Of a DNA stretch of 64,000 bases, positions 8,621 through 16,319 are shown piece by piece (within the stretch, counting starts at the first letter, position 1; every line of letters begins with the position of its first letter). Made by a program: the position numbers and the translations under genes. Under the pieces are notes generated by a model. That model worked only from the letters and a program-made list of their open reading frames with translations, was not told where the DNA came from and ran no database searches. Origin of the DNA: Bacillus sp. EAC (lineage in GTDB: Bacteria; Bacillota; Bacilli; Bacillales; Bacillaceae_G); NCBI RefSeq assembly GCF_002156875.1, contig NZ_NCSY01000001.1:186001-250000 (forward strand). Reading direction: 5' to 3'.

Positions 8621-8658
8621 AAAAAAGTGACTAAACTTTATTTTGTTTAGTCACTTTT
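8621..8658 (-). terminator. terminator after the thiamine-binding protein gene
   Basis: A 14-bp perfect stem (AAAAGTGACTAAAC at 8623-8636 and complement at 8645-8658), followed on the minus strand by T residues. Confidence 0.88.
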
Positions 8659-8660
8659 CA

Positions 8661-8972
8661 TTAATTTTGTTCAAGTTTTGCTTGCACTGAAGCTAACTTG
8701 CCTTCCATAGTACTCTTCTTGTCTCTACGATCATCAATTCGGATTGTTGTAGCGACTCTAGAAATACCATTTGTAAAAGGAACTTCATGCATTTCTTGTA
8801 CGACTTTTAGAAGTAAAGAAAGTTCCCCTTCTAAAATTGTATTCATTGGAGTAAGTTGATATTTAACTTCACCATCATATTTTTCTAAAACTTTATGTAT
8901 ATTTGCCACATAAGCACTTACACTTGGTGTTTCTGTGCCAATTGGAACGATTGAAACGTCAATAATTGCCAT
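8661..8972 (-). CDS. MTH1187/YqgV family thiamine-binding protein
   Basis: A 103-residue protein of the MTH1187/YqgV (DUF77) family. Members are small ferredoxin-like subunits that form tetramers and bind thiamine or its pyrimidine part. Visible family features are AIIDVSIVPIGT at the start, YQLTPMNTILEGE in the middle and GISRVATTIRIDDRRDK near the end. I choose the ATG at 8972 because AAAGGAG lies seven bases before it. The earlier in-frame ATG two codons upstream is too close to that site. It is monocistronic. A role in thiamine or precursor sensing or transport is inferred from the family. Confidence 0.88.
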   Translation of the reverse strand: MAIIDVSIVPIGTETPSVSAYVANIHKVLEKYDGEVKYQLTPMNTILEGELSLLLKVVQEMHEVPFTNGISRVATTIRIDDRRDKKSTMEGKLASVQAKLEQN

Positions 8973-9056
8973 TTCCATTCTCCTTTCAAGAAACATATTT
9001 TTGATGCATTCATATCTTAACATGATTTCATCAAAATGGAAAAATTCACATTTCGA

Positions 9057-9986
9057 TTAATAACCTTTTTCGATTTCAACTATGTTGCTAAGATTTTTTT
9101 TATTCTCTAATTTTTCTAGAGTATCTACAAAACATCTTACACCATCATTAGGCAAAGTAACTGCCGATATATGAGGTGTGATCGTCACATTTGGCATATT
9201 CCATAAAACAGATTCTTTTGGTAATGGTTCTACATTAAACACATCCAAGATCGCTTTTCTTACATGACCAACTTGCAAAGCCTCAACAAGCGAATCCTCA
9301 GAAACAGTCGCACCTCTTCCGACATTAATAAAACCTGCATTATTTAAATTCTTAAATGTGAACATATTTATTAAATTTTGAGTTTCTTTCGTGGATGGCA
9401 ATACACTTATTACCCAATCTGTATTATCTAAAATTGATGCAGCTTCTTGAAATGAAACAACTTTTTCAAAAAATGGCTTATGATTTCCACTCATTGAAAC
9501 TCCAAACACTTTCATACCAAGTAATGATAAAGTTCTACCAATATATCCACCAATTTCTCCAGTTCCAAATATAACTACTTTTTGATCATCTAATGATTTT
9601 GGGATGTGAAACTCCCATTTTTTTTCAGCTTGTAGAGTTGAAAACTGTTCATGTAATTGAGAATCTTGCAATATGTAGCTTAAACAATACTGACTCATTT
9701 TTGGTCCAAATACATCAACTGTTCTAGTTAAGAGTACATCCTCTTTCCAGTCAATCTTCATAAAACTATCAACACCAGCAGCAAGAGAATGAACCCATTT
9801 TATATTACCAAACTCAAAATTTGGTGTTGGTCGAAATCCTACAAACGTATCAGCCCATTCATAATCTTCTTTCGTCACTTCATCTTCTGCTAAGAAGCGA
9901 AACTCTTTAGAAAGATTATGAGATTCAATAATTTCTTTAAGTTTATGCTGAATTCGACTAGTAACTAATATTTTTTGAACATCCAT
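9057..9986 (-). CDS. D-isomer-specific 2-hydroxyacid dehydrogenase
   Basis: A 309-residue NAD(P)-dependent oxidoreductase that interconverts a 2-keto acid and a D-2-hydroxy acid. The nucleotide-binding loop is GTGEIGGYIG near residue 142. The catalytic triad is visible as Arg in NVGRGATVSE, Glu in DVFNVEPLP and His in TITPHISA. The N-terminal substrate domain (1-95) is less conserved. The ATG at 9986 lies nine bases after GGAG, and I prefer it to a TTG at 9995 that abuts that site. The actual acid is unknown, and it need not be the serine-pathway enzyme because it lacks the ACT domains. Confidence 0.9.
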   Translation of the reverse strand: MDVQKILVTSRIQHKLKEIIESHNLSKEFRFLAEDEVTKEDYEWADTFVGFRPTPNFEFGNIKWVHSLAAGVDSFMKIDWKEDVLLTRTVDVFGPKMSQYCLSYILQDSQLHEQFSTLQAEKKWEFHIPKSLDDQKVVIFGTGEIGGYIGRTLSLLGMKVFGVSMSGNHKPFFEKVVSFQEAASILDNTDWVISVLPSTKETQNLINMFTFKNLNNAGFINVGRGATVSEDSLVEALQVGHVRKAILDVFNVEPLPKESVLWNMPNVTITPHISAVTLPNDGVRCFVDTLEKLENKKNLSNIVEIEKGY

Positions 9987-10089
9987 TTTCTTCAACTCCT
10001 TTTATAGTAGTTAGTTAATTTTAGCATATTATTTTGAAAAAAATGGAATAATCATTTTGATTCATCACTTTGTTTTGACATTATGACTA

Positions 10090-10290
10090 TTGAAGTTATT
10101 TAAAGATAGTTTTTCAGTATATTCCTTATAATAAGTGTGGTTAAAACCCCACCATGAGAATAAGAAAACTGAGTAGAAGTTCGTTCCACAGACGTGGATA
10201 GTTTTTCGAGATGATTAACGACTTCCATTTAAAGTTAGTTTACAAAAAGAAGGAAAGCCAACATTAATTTGGCTTTCCTTCTTTTTGTTA
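10090..10290 (+). ncRNA. possible small structured RNA ending in a strong terminator
   Basis: The 414-base gap between two leftward genes holds a compact structured stretch. A TATAAT box at 10127-10132 precedes a GTGG...CCAC hairpin at about 10137-10152. A nested stem follows (AAAACT pairing with AGTTTT around TCCAC-AGAC-GTGGA), and the stretch closes with a 19-bp perfect terminator hairpin at 10243-10287. No open frame of note lies in it. I see no convincing -35 box at the right spacing and do not recognise the family. The terminator could instead serve only the leftward gene at 10401. Confidence 0.35.
10243..10287. terminator. strong symmetric terminator
   Basis: Perfect 19-bp stem (10243-10261 with 10269-10287) and a seven-base loop. 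The arms begin and end with A/T runs, so it can act in both directions. It lies downstream of the acidic-protein gene on the minus strand. Confidence 0.9.
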
Positions 10291-10400
10291 TATAGAATGA
10301 AATTTACGTTTTAAGATATTAGTCATCACTTTGAATATCTATTCAAAACCCAAAGTATAAACCCCCTATTTAATGGAAGAAAATACATTTTATGGTATTT

Positions 10401-10808
10401 TTATACTTCTAAATCATTTCCTTCTTCAATGATATGGAATAATAAATGAACTAAATGATGAATTGAATTAGTAGCTTCTAACTCAACTTCTTCCTCTCCT
10501 TCAGTTTCATCAATAAATTCTAAATCATTTAAATACAAAGCCATAAATTCATAATAATCCTTCATCGCAAAAGAATAACATGCAATTGGATCCTCTTCTT
10601 CATCTTCATATTGTAAAAGTAAATGTGATACATTGCCGTCATTATCTTCAGAATCAAAAAACACAAAAAAACCGATATTTGTATCAATTTCAAATAAATG
10701 CCTTGTACCACCTTCAGTTGCTTTATGATATTCTTCATCATTCAACTTCTGAATTAACATATTGTCTACATTATCCTCTTTGTGAAAAGTAACATTAAAT
10801 GATTTCAT
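10401..10808 (-). CDS. acidic cytoplasmic protein of unknown function
   Basis: A 135-residue soluble protein, rich in Asp and Glu, with acidic runs EDEEEDP near residue 70 and EGEEEVELE near 105. It has no signal peptide or membrane segment. The start follows AAGGAG. The pattern of aromatic residues between acidic blocks (FFVFFDSEDNDG, YYEFMALYL) is reminiscent of small DUF1292-type proteins, but I cannot place it firmly. It is a single gene, and the strong terminator at 10243-10287 lies downstream. Confidence 0.6.
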   Translation of the reverse strand: MKSFNVTFHKEDNVDNMLIQKLNDEEYHKATEGGTRHLFEIDTNIGFFVFFDSEDNDGNVSHLLLQYEDEEEDPIACYSFAMKDYYEFMALYLNDLEFIDETEGEEEVELEATNSIHHLVHLLFHIIEEGNDLEV

Positions 10809-10941
10809 TGTTAATCTCCTTATGTATCAAAATATTTTATATTAATTCTCTCTTTAAGTAACATACCCGATTCTATAGTAATTATTTCCAAAAAATAAAA
10901 AATGAGTATAAGGGTAAGCTACAAAAAAAGGAGTGAATCTT

Positions 10942-11202
10942 ATGAGTAGAAGAAATAAACTTTTAGTACCAGAATCTAGAAAAGCTTTAGATGAGTTAAA
11001 GGCTAAAGTTGTTAATGCATCAAGTCCTGAGAACGCAAAATTCGAAGCTGCCGAAGAAGTTGGTGTTCCTCTCACAAAAGGATATAACGGAAATCTAACC
11101 TCTCAACAAAATGGTAAAGTTGGCGGAAGGATTGGTGGCAAAATGGTCAAAGAACTTGTTAGAATGGCTCAAGAAAACTTAAATAAAAATCCAAAAATAT
11201 AG
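10942..11202 (+). CDS. alpha/beta-type small acid-soluble spore protein
   Basis: An 86-residue alpha/beta-type SASP. These proteins coat spore DNA, hold it in an A-like form and protect it from UV. Family marks are LDELKAKV, the GPR protease recognition region FEAAEEVGVPL, and the C-terminal QQNGKVGGRIGGKMVKELVRMAQ. It is somewhat longer than the classical 60-72 residues because of the N-terminal extension MSRRNKLLVPESRKA. The ATG at 10942 follows AAAGGAG. A GTG at 10933 overlaps that site and is not the start. Expression in the forespore is expected from the family. I could not identify a clean sigma-G promoter. Confidence 0.93.
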   Translation: MSRRNKLLVPESRKALDELKAKVVNASSPENAKFEAAEEVGVPLTKGYNGNLTSQQNGKVGGRIGGKMVKELVRMAQENLNKNPKI

Positions 11203-11230
11203 CGGGTTATTTGTTCCCGCTACTTTTTTT
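11200..11230 (+). terminator. terminator after the SASP gene
   Basis: Stem TAGCGGG/CCCGCTA followed by CTTTTTTT. It begins within the stop codon of the SASP gene. Confidence 0.88.
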
Positions 11231-11459
11231 AGTCTTCATCTTTAATATCTGGGTCCTCAGGTATAGGTTCATTATAATAATCTGTTATTAACTTCTTCAT
11301 TTTTTCCATTTGATCTAAGTGATTATTAAACTGCTCTTTATAGATTAAATACTGTTGTCCATCATGAACTACTCTTATTTTTTGCTCTTGAATGAGCTGT
11401 TTGATATAAGATTCATCAAGCGATAGATATTCAGCTGTTTCTTTAATTGTTAAATACAT
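11229..11459 (-). CDS. small excisionase-type HTH protein
   Basis: A 76-residue protein. Residues 1-45 form a winged-helix HTH of the excisionase/MerR kind: MYLTIKETAEYLSLDESYIKQLI then IRVVHDGQQYLIYKEQF. A polar acidic tail follows. The ATG at 11459 sits seven bases after AAGGAG. Such short proteins are often annotated as helix-turn-helix domain or excisionase-family proteins. There is no recombinase next to it, so a chromosomal regulatory role is as likely as a prophage relic. It converges on the SASP gene. Confidence 0.75.
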   Translation of the reverse strand: MYLTIKETAEYLSLDESYIKQLIQEQKIRVVHDGQQYLIYKEQFNNHLDQMEKMKKLITDYYNEPIPEDPDIKDED

Positions 11460-11569
11460 CGAATTCTCCTTACTTACCAATTTCACCTTATTTTAACATA
11501 GATTACTACATAACTATTAAATACTGCTCAAAGAAAAAAACAGAGAAAATTCATCTCTGCTTTGATCGG

Positions 11570-12838
11570 TTAATAAGATGTCCCTCTTACACTTAAAAAC
11601 ATTAATAAGTTTTGAATGGCTTTTTGAGCAATCAGTAGAGCTTGATCAGCATGTGAATGAATCGTTCTAACAAATGCGATTCGCGAATATGAACTAGATA
11701 ATCTACTTACATGTATGCCATCTGAAATTAGCTGACTAAACTCCGCAACGCCTTCCATTTCTTTAATTTCATCTTTATTTTGAATACTTTCTAAAATACC
11801 ATCGAAATTCACATAAGAATACCAAATAGCAGAAGATTTACTCGACTTATTTGTTGAATTTATTTGTTTCACTATTTTCTCTTTAATTAAAAGTCCAGCC
11901 TCTTGTTCGATTACATATTGAATACAGTCTACTCCGATTGAATCATAAATAAGTTCAGGTAATTTATCACTCGGTGGTCTTAAATGTGTTTCAATTATTT
12001 TTGGTCCTTCATTTGTATAAATGATATCAGTATGCGTAATTCCATAATGAATGTTTAAGATATTTAAAAAATCAACAGTGTATTTTTTAATTTCGTTTTC
12101 AATATTGTCTGGTAACTCCGCTGGAAAAACATGACCAATTTCTACTTTGCTTACTGGATCTACATGCTTTTCTACAATACCAACAATAAAATGTTCTCCA
12201 TTTTCAGATAGAATTTCTAAACTAAATTCTCTGCCTTCTAAGAGTGGTTCAATCATTAACGTAGAATGATCAAGTCGAGGTGCAGTTGCCGAATCCGACA
12301 ATAAAAACGCACTTTCGATCTCCTTTTCAGAATTAATAATTGATATGCCTGTACTTGATTTCCCTTTTGATGGCTTTAAGATTAATGGATAAGAATGATT
12401 TTTTGCAAAATCTTTAATATGTTCAATTGAGTTTACTAATCTTGCTGGTGTATTTTCGAAATTACACTCTATTAATCTATTTCGCATCTCGAACTTATCA
12501 TTTACCCATCGAACTGTATCTGAATGATGAAACTTCAGATTTAGTGCTTCTGCGATTGCACTTGCCTTATCCTGGTCCAATTCCTCAAAGGAAGAAATTT
12601 GATGGATTGGATCCATTCTATGTAAATTTTTTGCATATTCAATCCATTGTTCTGTTGAAGCATCGTCTTTAATAACAATAATAGATTCGTGGTTTTGTGC
12701 TCTATGTAAAAATGGCATTTCAGATGCTCTACAAATTACACTTGTTCGAATAGATGAATCTATTTCGCTTAATTTAGAGGAATAATTAGATGTACCTACA
12801 ATTAGGATATGTTTATTTGCTATAGTTAGATTTTCCAT
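11570..12838 (-). CDS. ATP-grasp domain ligase, substrate unknown
   Basis: A 422-residue ATP-grasp enzyme, a class that joins a carboxylate to an amine through an acyl phosphate. The N-terminal Rossmann-like part (1-95) is followed by the ATP-grasp core: lysine strand YPLILKPSKGKSSTGI near 150-170, MIEPLLEGREFSLEIL near 195-210, and the metal-binding ETHLRPPSDKLPE near 283-296, in place of the usual E-x-N-x-R. The layout is like BacD-type amino-acid ligases and other peptide-bond makers. The start follows a strong GGGGAGGA. It diverges from the peptide-sensing regulator at 13046, with a palindrome between them, so regulation by that system is plausible. The product is not known. Confidence 0.82.
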   Translation of the reverse strand: MENLTIANKHILIVGTSNYSSKLSEIDSSIRTSVICRASEMPFLHRAQNHESIIVIKDDASTEQWIEYAKNLHRMDPIHQISSFEELDQDKASAIAEALNLKFHHSDTVRWVNDKFEMRNRLIECNFENTPARLVNSIEHIKDFAKNHSYPLILKPSKGKSSTGISIINSEKEIESAFLLSDSATAPRLDHSTLMIEPLLEGREFSLEILSENGEHFIVGIVEKHVDPVSKVEIGHVFPAELPDNIENEIKKYTVDFLNILNIHYGITHTDIIYTNEGPKIIETHLRPPSDKLPELIYDSIGVDCIQYVIEQEAGLLIKEKIVKQINSTNKSSKSSAIWYSYVNFDGILESIQNKDEIKEMEGVAEFSQLISDGIHVSRLSSSYSRIAFVRTIHSHADQALLIAQKAIQNLLMFLSVRGTSY

Positions 12839-12919
12839 TTAAAATCCTCCCCATTTAAATTATTAGTTCGTACAATCGATTAGCTTGTTCGGTTAAAGAC
12901 TATCTATTTAATTATTAAA

Positions 12920-12941
12920 TTTTACGAAAATTGGCGTAAAT
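12920..12941. promoter_or_regulatory. palindrome in the divergent promoter region
   Basis: ATTTACG and CGTAAAT separated by eight bases, the only strong dyad in the 207-base region between the ATP-grasp gene and the RNPP regulator. A good position for an operator; it differs from the PlcR box. Confidence 0.5.
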
Positions 12942-12981
12942 ACAATATATTTGTAGAAAAATATACGAATAGCCCATGACT

Positions 12982-13009
12982 TTTGTTACTAATTAGACTA
13001 AAATATAAT
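12982..13009 (+). promoter_or_regulatory. probable sigma-A promoter of the RNPP regulator
   Basis: A perfect TATAAT (13004-13009) with TTTGTT 16 bases upstream. Transcription would start near 13016, so a start codon upstream of this point is ruled out. Confidence 0.5.
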
Positions 13010-13045
13010 TATATTTCTGTAAATTGGGGTTTTGGAGTGGAATAT

Positions 13046-14290
13046 ATGTTCGAAAAAGGATCAATTATTCAATATTTTCGTCAAAAAAATGGCCTTACCC
13101 AAGAAGAACTTGGACATGGCATCTGTTCGAAAACGCATTTAAGTAAGATTGAACGTGGACTTACTGAGGTTTCAGATGAAACCATTTCACTTCTTTGTGC
13201 ACGAATGGGTTTTGATATTGATGAAGAAATAAATAAGCTTAAAAACGTTGAAAAACTACTGGATACACTACAAAAACAAATAATTTTTCAAGAGAAAGAA
13301 CGAGCACTAGGTATAATAGACCAGCTCGAAAATCAAGAATTTAGTTATATAACTCCATTACATTTTCGTTATTTACTTTTAAAAACAAGGCAATTTATAG
13401 TAGATAATAAGTTAGAGCAAGCTAAAAAAATATTATTTTCGAAGGAAATACAAAATCAAAAAATACCCCAACTTGAGGAGAATTTACTAAATCATACTCT
13501 TGGAATATACTATATTCAGGTAAACCAAATACATAATGCCCTAGATCATCTAAAGAAAATCTCAATAGAAGGCTATCAAAACTTAGAAATTCATTATCAC
13601 CTTGCACTGGTTTATCATATCTGTGACGCATATGTTTCATCCTATTATCATTGTCAGAAAGCAAAAGAGTACTTTGTTTTAACAAATAACTATTCTAGAC
13701 TTTTAGACACTGAAACGTTACAGTTAATTATTTTAGAAGATGAATCACATGTTGATTTTTCAGAAATAGAAACTAAGTATCAAAATCTATTAGAAATAGC
13801 TGAGATGATAAAGGATAAGAAAAGAGAATTTAACTTATTACACAATTTCGCATATCAGATATATAAAAAAGGTGATTTTGTACAAGCACGTGAAATGTAT
13901 TTACAAGCAAAGGAAGCTCATACAACAGATCCAATTCAATATTTAATATCGCATTTTGGGTATGTACGTTGTTTAGTTGAAGGTAGCTTGGAGAATAATG
14001 AATTTATTCTAAAACTTATATATGAAGGTAAAAGTTTTTCAAAAAAATATAAACAATTATACTATGAATATTTGTTTTATTTATATGAATTAAAAATTGA
14101 AGGCAATGAAATGGCCTACTTCGAATTTTTAGAAGTTACTTTAGTTCCATACCTATATGAGATTAAGTATAAAGCGTTTTTTGATTTATATTTTGAAGAA
14201 TTAACACAATATTATCTTTCTATAAATAGCGGAGACAAAATTCTCTGTTTATTAAAAAAATATAAAATATCTATTTCGATGGGAGAATAA
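13046..14290 (+). CDS. RNPP-family (PlcR/NprR-like) peptide-sensing regulator
   Basis: A 414-residue protein with an N-terminal Cro/C1-type HTH (residues 5-60: IIQYFRQKNGLTQEELGHG, then SKTHLSKIERG) and about 340 residues of helical repeats of the TPR kind. This is the architecture and length of PlcR, NprR and related RNPP regulators, whose TPR groove binds a re-imported signalling peptide. The ATG at 13046 follows GGAGTGG by eight bases and lies downstream of the promoter. An earlier in-frame start at 12983 lies inside that promoter. A 42-codon secreted-peptide gene begins three bases after its stop, as expected for this family. The likely targets are itself, the peptide and the divergent ATP-grasp gene. 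Confidence 0.88.
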   Translation: MFEKGSIIQYFRQKNGLTQEELGHGICSKTHLSKIERGLTEVSDETISLLCARMGFDIDEEINKLKNVEKLLDTLQKQIIFQEKERALGIIDQLENQEFSYITPLHFRYLLLKTRQFIVDNKLEQAKKILFSKEIQNQKIPQLEENLLNHTLGIYYIQVNQIHNALDHLKKISIEGYQNLEIHYHLALVYHICDAYVSSYYHCQKAKEYFVLTNNYSRLLDTETLQLIILEDESHVDFSEIETKYQNLLEIAEMIKDKKREFNLLHNFAYQIYKKGDFVQAREMYLQAKEAHTTDPIQYLISHFGYVRCLVEGSLENNEFILKLIYEGKSFSKKYKQLYYEYLFYLYELKIEGNEMAYFEFLEVTLVPYLYEIKYKAFFDLYFEELTQYYLSINSGDKILCLLKKYKISISMGE

Positions 14291-14293
14291 AAA

Positions 14294-14422
14294 ATGAAAA
14301 AAATATTCGTAATTCTTGGATCAGCATTCGTATTATTAACAAGTATTTCATACAATAGCTTTTCAACTTCAGACAATACTGAAGTTCAAACTTTAGTTAA
14401 TAAAATATATCCAGGTGCATAA
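14294..14422 (+). CDS. putative signalling propeptide, cognate to the RNPP regulator
   Basis: A 42-residue product too short for standard gene lists. It starts with MKKIFVILGSAFVLLTS, a typical Sec signal sequence. The middle is Ser/Thr/Asn-rich (YNSFSTSDNTEVQ) and the tail is LVNKIYPGA. The binding site GGGAGA lies in the last codons of the regulator, and the ATG is three bases after its stop, so the two are coupled. A strong terminator follows. PapR and NprX have the same size, layout and position, and their active peptide is five to ten residues at or near the C-terminus. By analogy the mature signal lies in the last 7-10 residues here. The residues differ from known PapR and NprX peptides. 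Confidence 0.78.
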   Translation: MKKIFVILGSAFVLLTSISYNSFSTSDNTEVQTLVNKIYPGA

Positions 14423-14425
14423 AAG

Positions 14426-14456
14426 AAAAACACGAATCAAAATGATTCGTGTTTTT
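14426..14456. terminator. bidirectional terminator between peptide gene and proS
   Basis: Perfect 14-bp stem (14426-14439 with 14443-14456) with A and T runs at the two ends. It ends both the regulator-peptide transcript and the convergent proS transcript. Confidence 0.92.
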
Positions 14457-14457
14457 T

Positions 14458-15891
14458 TTAATATGCCTTTCCCCAATAAACCATTGCATCTGCTTTCTTA
14501 CCGCAGCAAACACATTCGTCTGTGATTTGTTCTTGTTCAAATGGGATACATCTTGAAGTTAATCCAACTACTTCTTTTATCTTCTCTTCACAAGCTAGAT
14601 CCTTACACCACATTGCTTTAATAAATCCTTGTTTTGAGTCACCAATTTCTTTTAGTTCATTCATTGATTTAGCTTCATATGTTTTTTCTGTTCGGTTTTT
14701 TAACGCCTTTTCAAATAGTGAAGATTGAATTTCGTTTAGTAGGATTGAAATGTTTTCTTCTAATGAATCTAAAGAAACGATCGTTTTTTCACGTGTATCT
14801 CTTCTTACTAATACGGCTTGATTTTTTTCAATATCTTTAGGTCCAATTTCAACACGAACTGGTATACCTTTCATTTCATATTCATTAAATTTCCAGCCTG
14901 GCATTTTATCAGAAGTGTCAATTTTGACACGAGCAACCTTAGAAATACGGTCTTTTAATTCTGTCGCTTTTTCAATTACCCCTTCTTTATGCTGGGCAAT
15001 TGGTATAACAATCACTTGTGTTGGTGCCACTTTTGGTGGTAATACTAGCCCACTATTATCACCGTGCACCATAATTAATGCTCCAATTACCCTAGTCGTC
15101 ATCCCCCATGATGTTTGATGTACATATTGTCTTTTTGAAGTTTTATCAGTGTATTGAATATTAAATGCTTTTGCAAAACCATCTCCAAAATTGTGTGATG
15201 TTCCGCTTTGAAGAGCTTTACCGTCATGCATTAAGCTTTCAATTGTATAAGTAGCTTTTGCACCAGCAAATTTTTCTTTTTCAGTTTTTTGGCCTTTTAT
15301 AACTGGAATGGCTAAAAAGTTTTCTAAGAAATTAGCATAGACATTCAGCATTTGAATTGTTTCTGCCTGAGCCTCTTCCGCTGTCGCATGAGCTGTATGG
15401 CCCTCTTGCCATAAAAATTCAGTCGTTCTTAAAAATGGTCTCGTTGTTTTTTCCCAACGCACAACCGAACACCATTGATTATAAAGTTTTGGTAAATCAT
15501 TATAGCTTTCAACTGTTTTCGAAAAGTGCTCACAGAATAATGTTTCTGAAGTTGGCCGTATTGCAAGTGGTTCTGCTAACTCCTCATGTCCACCATGTGT
15601 AACCCAAGCAACTTCTGGTGCAAATCCTTCAACATGGTCAGCTTCTTTTTGCAATAAAGACTTTGGTATTAGAAGTGGCATATAAACATTTTCATGTTCA
15701 GTTTGTTTAAACTGGAAATCTAATTCTTTTTGAATATTTTCCCAAAGTGCATAGCCATGTGGTCTTAAAATCATGCAACCTTTAACACTTGAGTAATCAA
15801 TTAATTCCGCTTTCTTAACGATGTCTGTGTACCATTGTGCAAAATCGACATCCATATCTGTAATAGCTTCTACAAATTTTTTAGTACTCAT
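14458..15891 (-). CDS. proS: prolyl-tRNA synthetase, archaeal/eukaryotic-like type
   Basis: A 477-residue class II synthetase charging tRNA-Pro. It is the short form without the bacterial editing insertion, with motif 2 in [20 protein letters not shown], the proline-site segment [10 protein letters not shown], motif 3 around VHGDNSGL, and the C-terminal zinc-binding domain (cysteines in [17 protein letters not shown] and CVCCGKK) ending in the conserved Tyr. The start follows AAGGGG. Upstream lies a proline-type T-box leader, so transcription rises when tRNA-Pro is uncharged. Some Bacillus carry this form as a second ProRS besides the long bacterial form. Whether that is so here cannot be seen. 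Confidence 0.96.
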   Translation of the reverse strand: MSTKKFVEAITDMDVDFAQWYTDIVKKAELIDYSSVKGCMILRPHGYALWENIQKELDFQFKQTEHENVYMPLLIPKSLLQKEADHVEGFAPEVAWVTHGGHEELAEPLAIRPTSETLFCEHFSKTVESYNDLPKLYNQWCSVVRWEKTTRPFLRTTEFLWQEGHTAHATAEEAQAETIQMLNVYANFLENFLAIPVIKGQKTEKEKFAGAKATYTIESLMHDGKALQSGTSHNFGDGFAKAFNIQYTDKTSKRQYVHQTSWGMTTRVIGALIMVHGDNSGLVLPPKVAPTQVIVIPIAQHKEGVIEKATELKDRISKVARVKIDTSDKMPGWKFNEYEMKGIPVRVEIGPKDIEKNQAVLVRRDTREKTIVSLDSLEENISILLNEIQSSLFEKALKNRTEKTYEAKSMNELKEIGDSKQGFIKAMWCKDLACEEKIKEVVGLTSRCIPFEQEQITDECVCCGKKADAMVYWGKAY

Positions 15892-15919
15892 TTTTACAAC
15901 CCCTTACTATTTTTTTATA

Positions 15920-16262
15920 CAAAAAAACACCGAGAATAATCTAAAGGGACCATTCTCGGCGTTACCACCCTACTTACTATATAGAAATAGATACAAATAA
16001 TGTAAAAGTGAATACAAAAAACGCCATGAATGACCTAAAGGGACCATTCATGGCGTTACCACCCTACTTATTATGTAATTAATCTACATAATCTCTTAAC
16101 ATCTTTAACGGGAAAACCGCTGTAGCCTACTCTAGTTCGGTACAGTGACTCCAAGGCTGGTTCGGTTTACTTACTTTAGGAATTTTCACCATTCATTCCC
16201 TCTCTAAAAAAGCGTATAAACTTACTATTCCTTATCTAAGTCGATTATTAATTTAAAATTAT
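15920..16262 (-). promoter_or_regulatory. T-box leader of proS with two expression platforms
   Basis: On the minus strand the leader carries, in order, stem I with AGTAAG (near 16230), AGAGAGGG (near 16200) and GGTGAAAATTCC. The candidate specifier CCA (Pro) is read as GAA-CCA-G at 16160-16158. Next come a stem III-like GCGGTTTTCCCGTT and the T-box AGGGTGGTAACGCC at 16064-16052, overlapping a terminator hairpin (16017-16055). A second copy of T-box (15970-15958) and terminator (15921-15962) follows. The second platform has no stem I of its own. The specifier loop was derived by pairing GTTTAT with GTAAAC and AAGG with CCTT. Confidence 0.88.
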
Positions 16263-16319
16263 CATACGTTAACTAAAATAAACTGTCAATGAGTATTATA
16301 CCCATTTTATTAAAAAATG

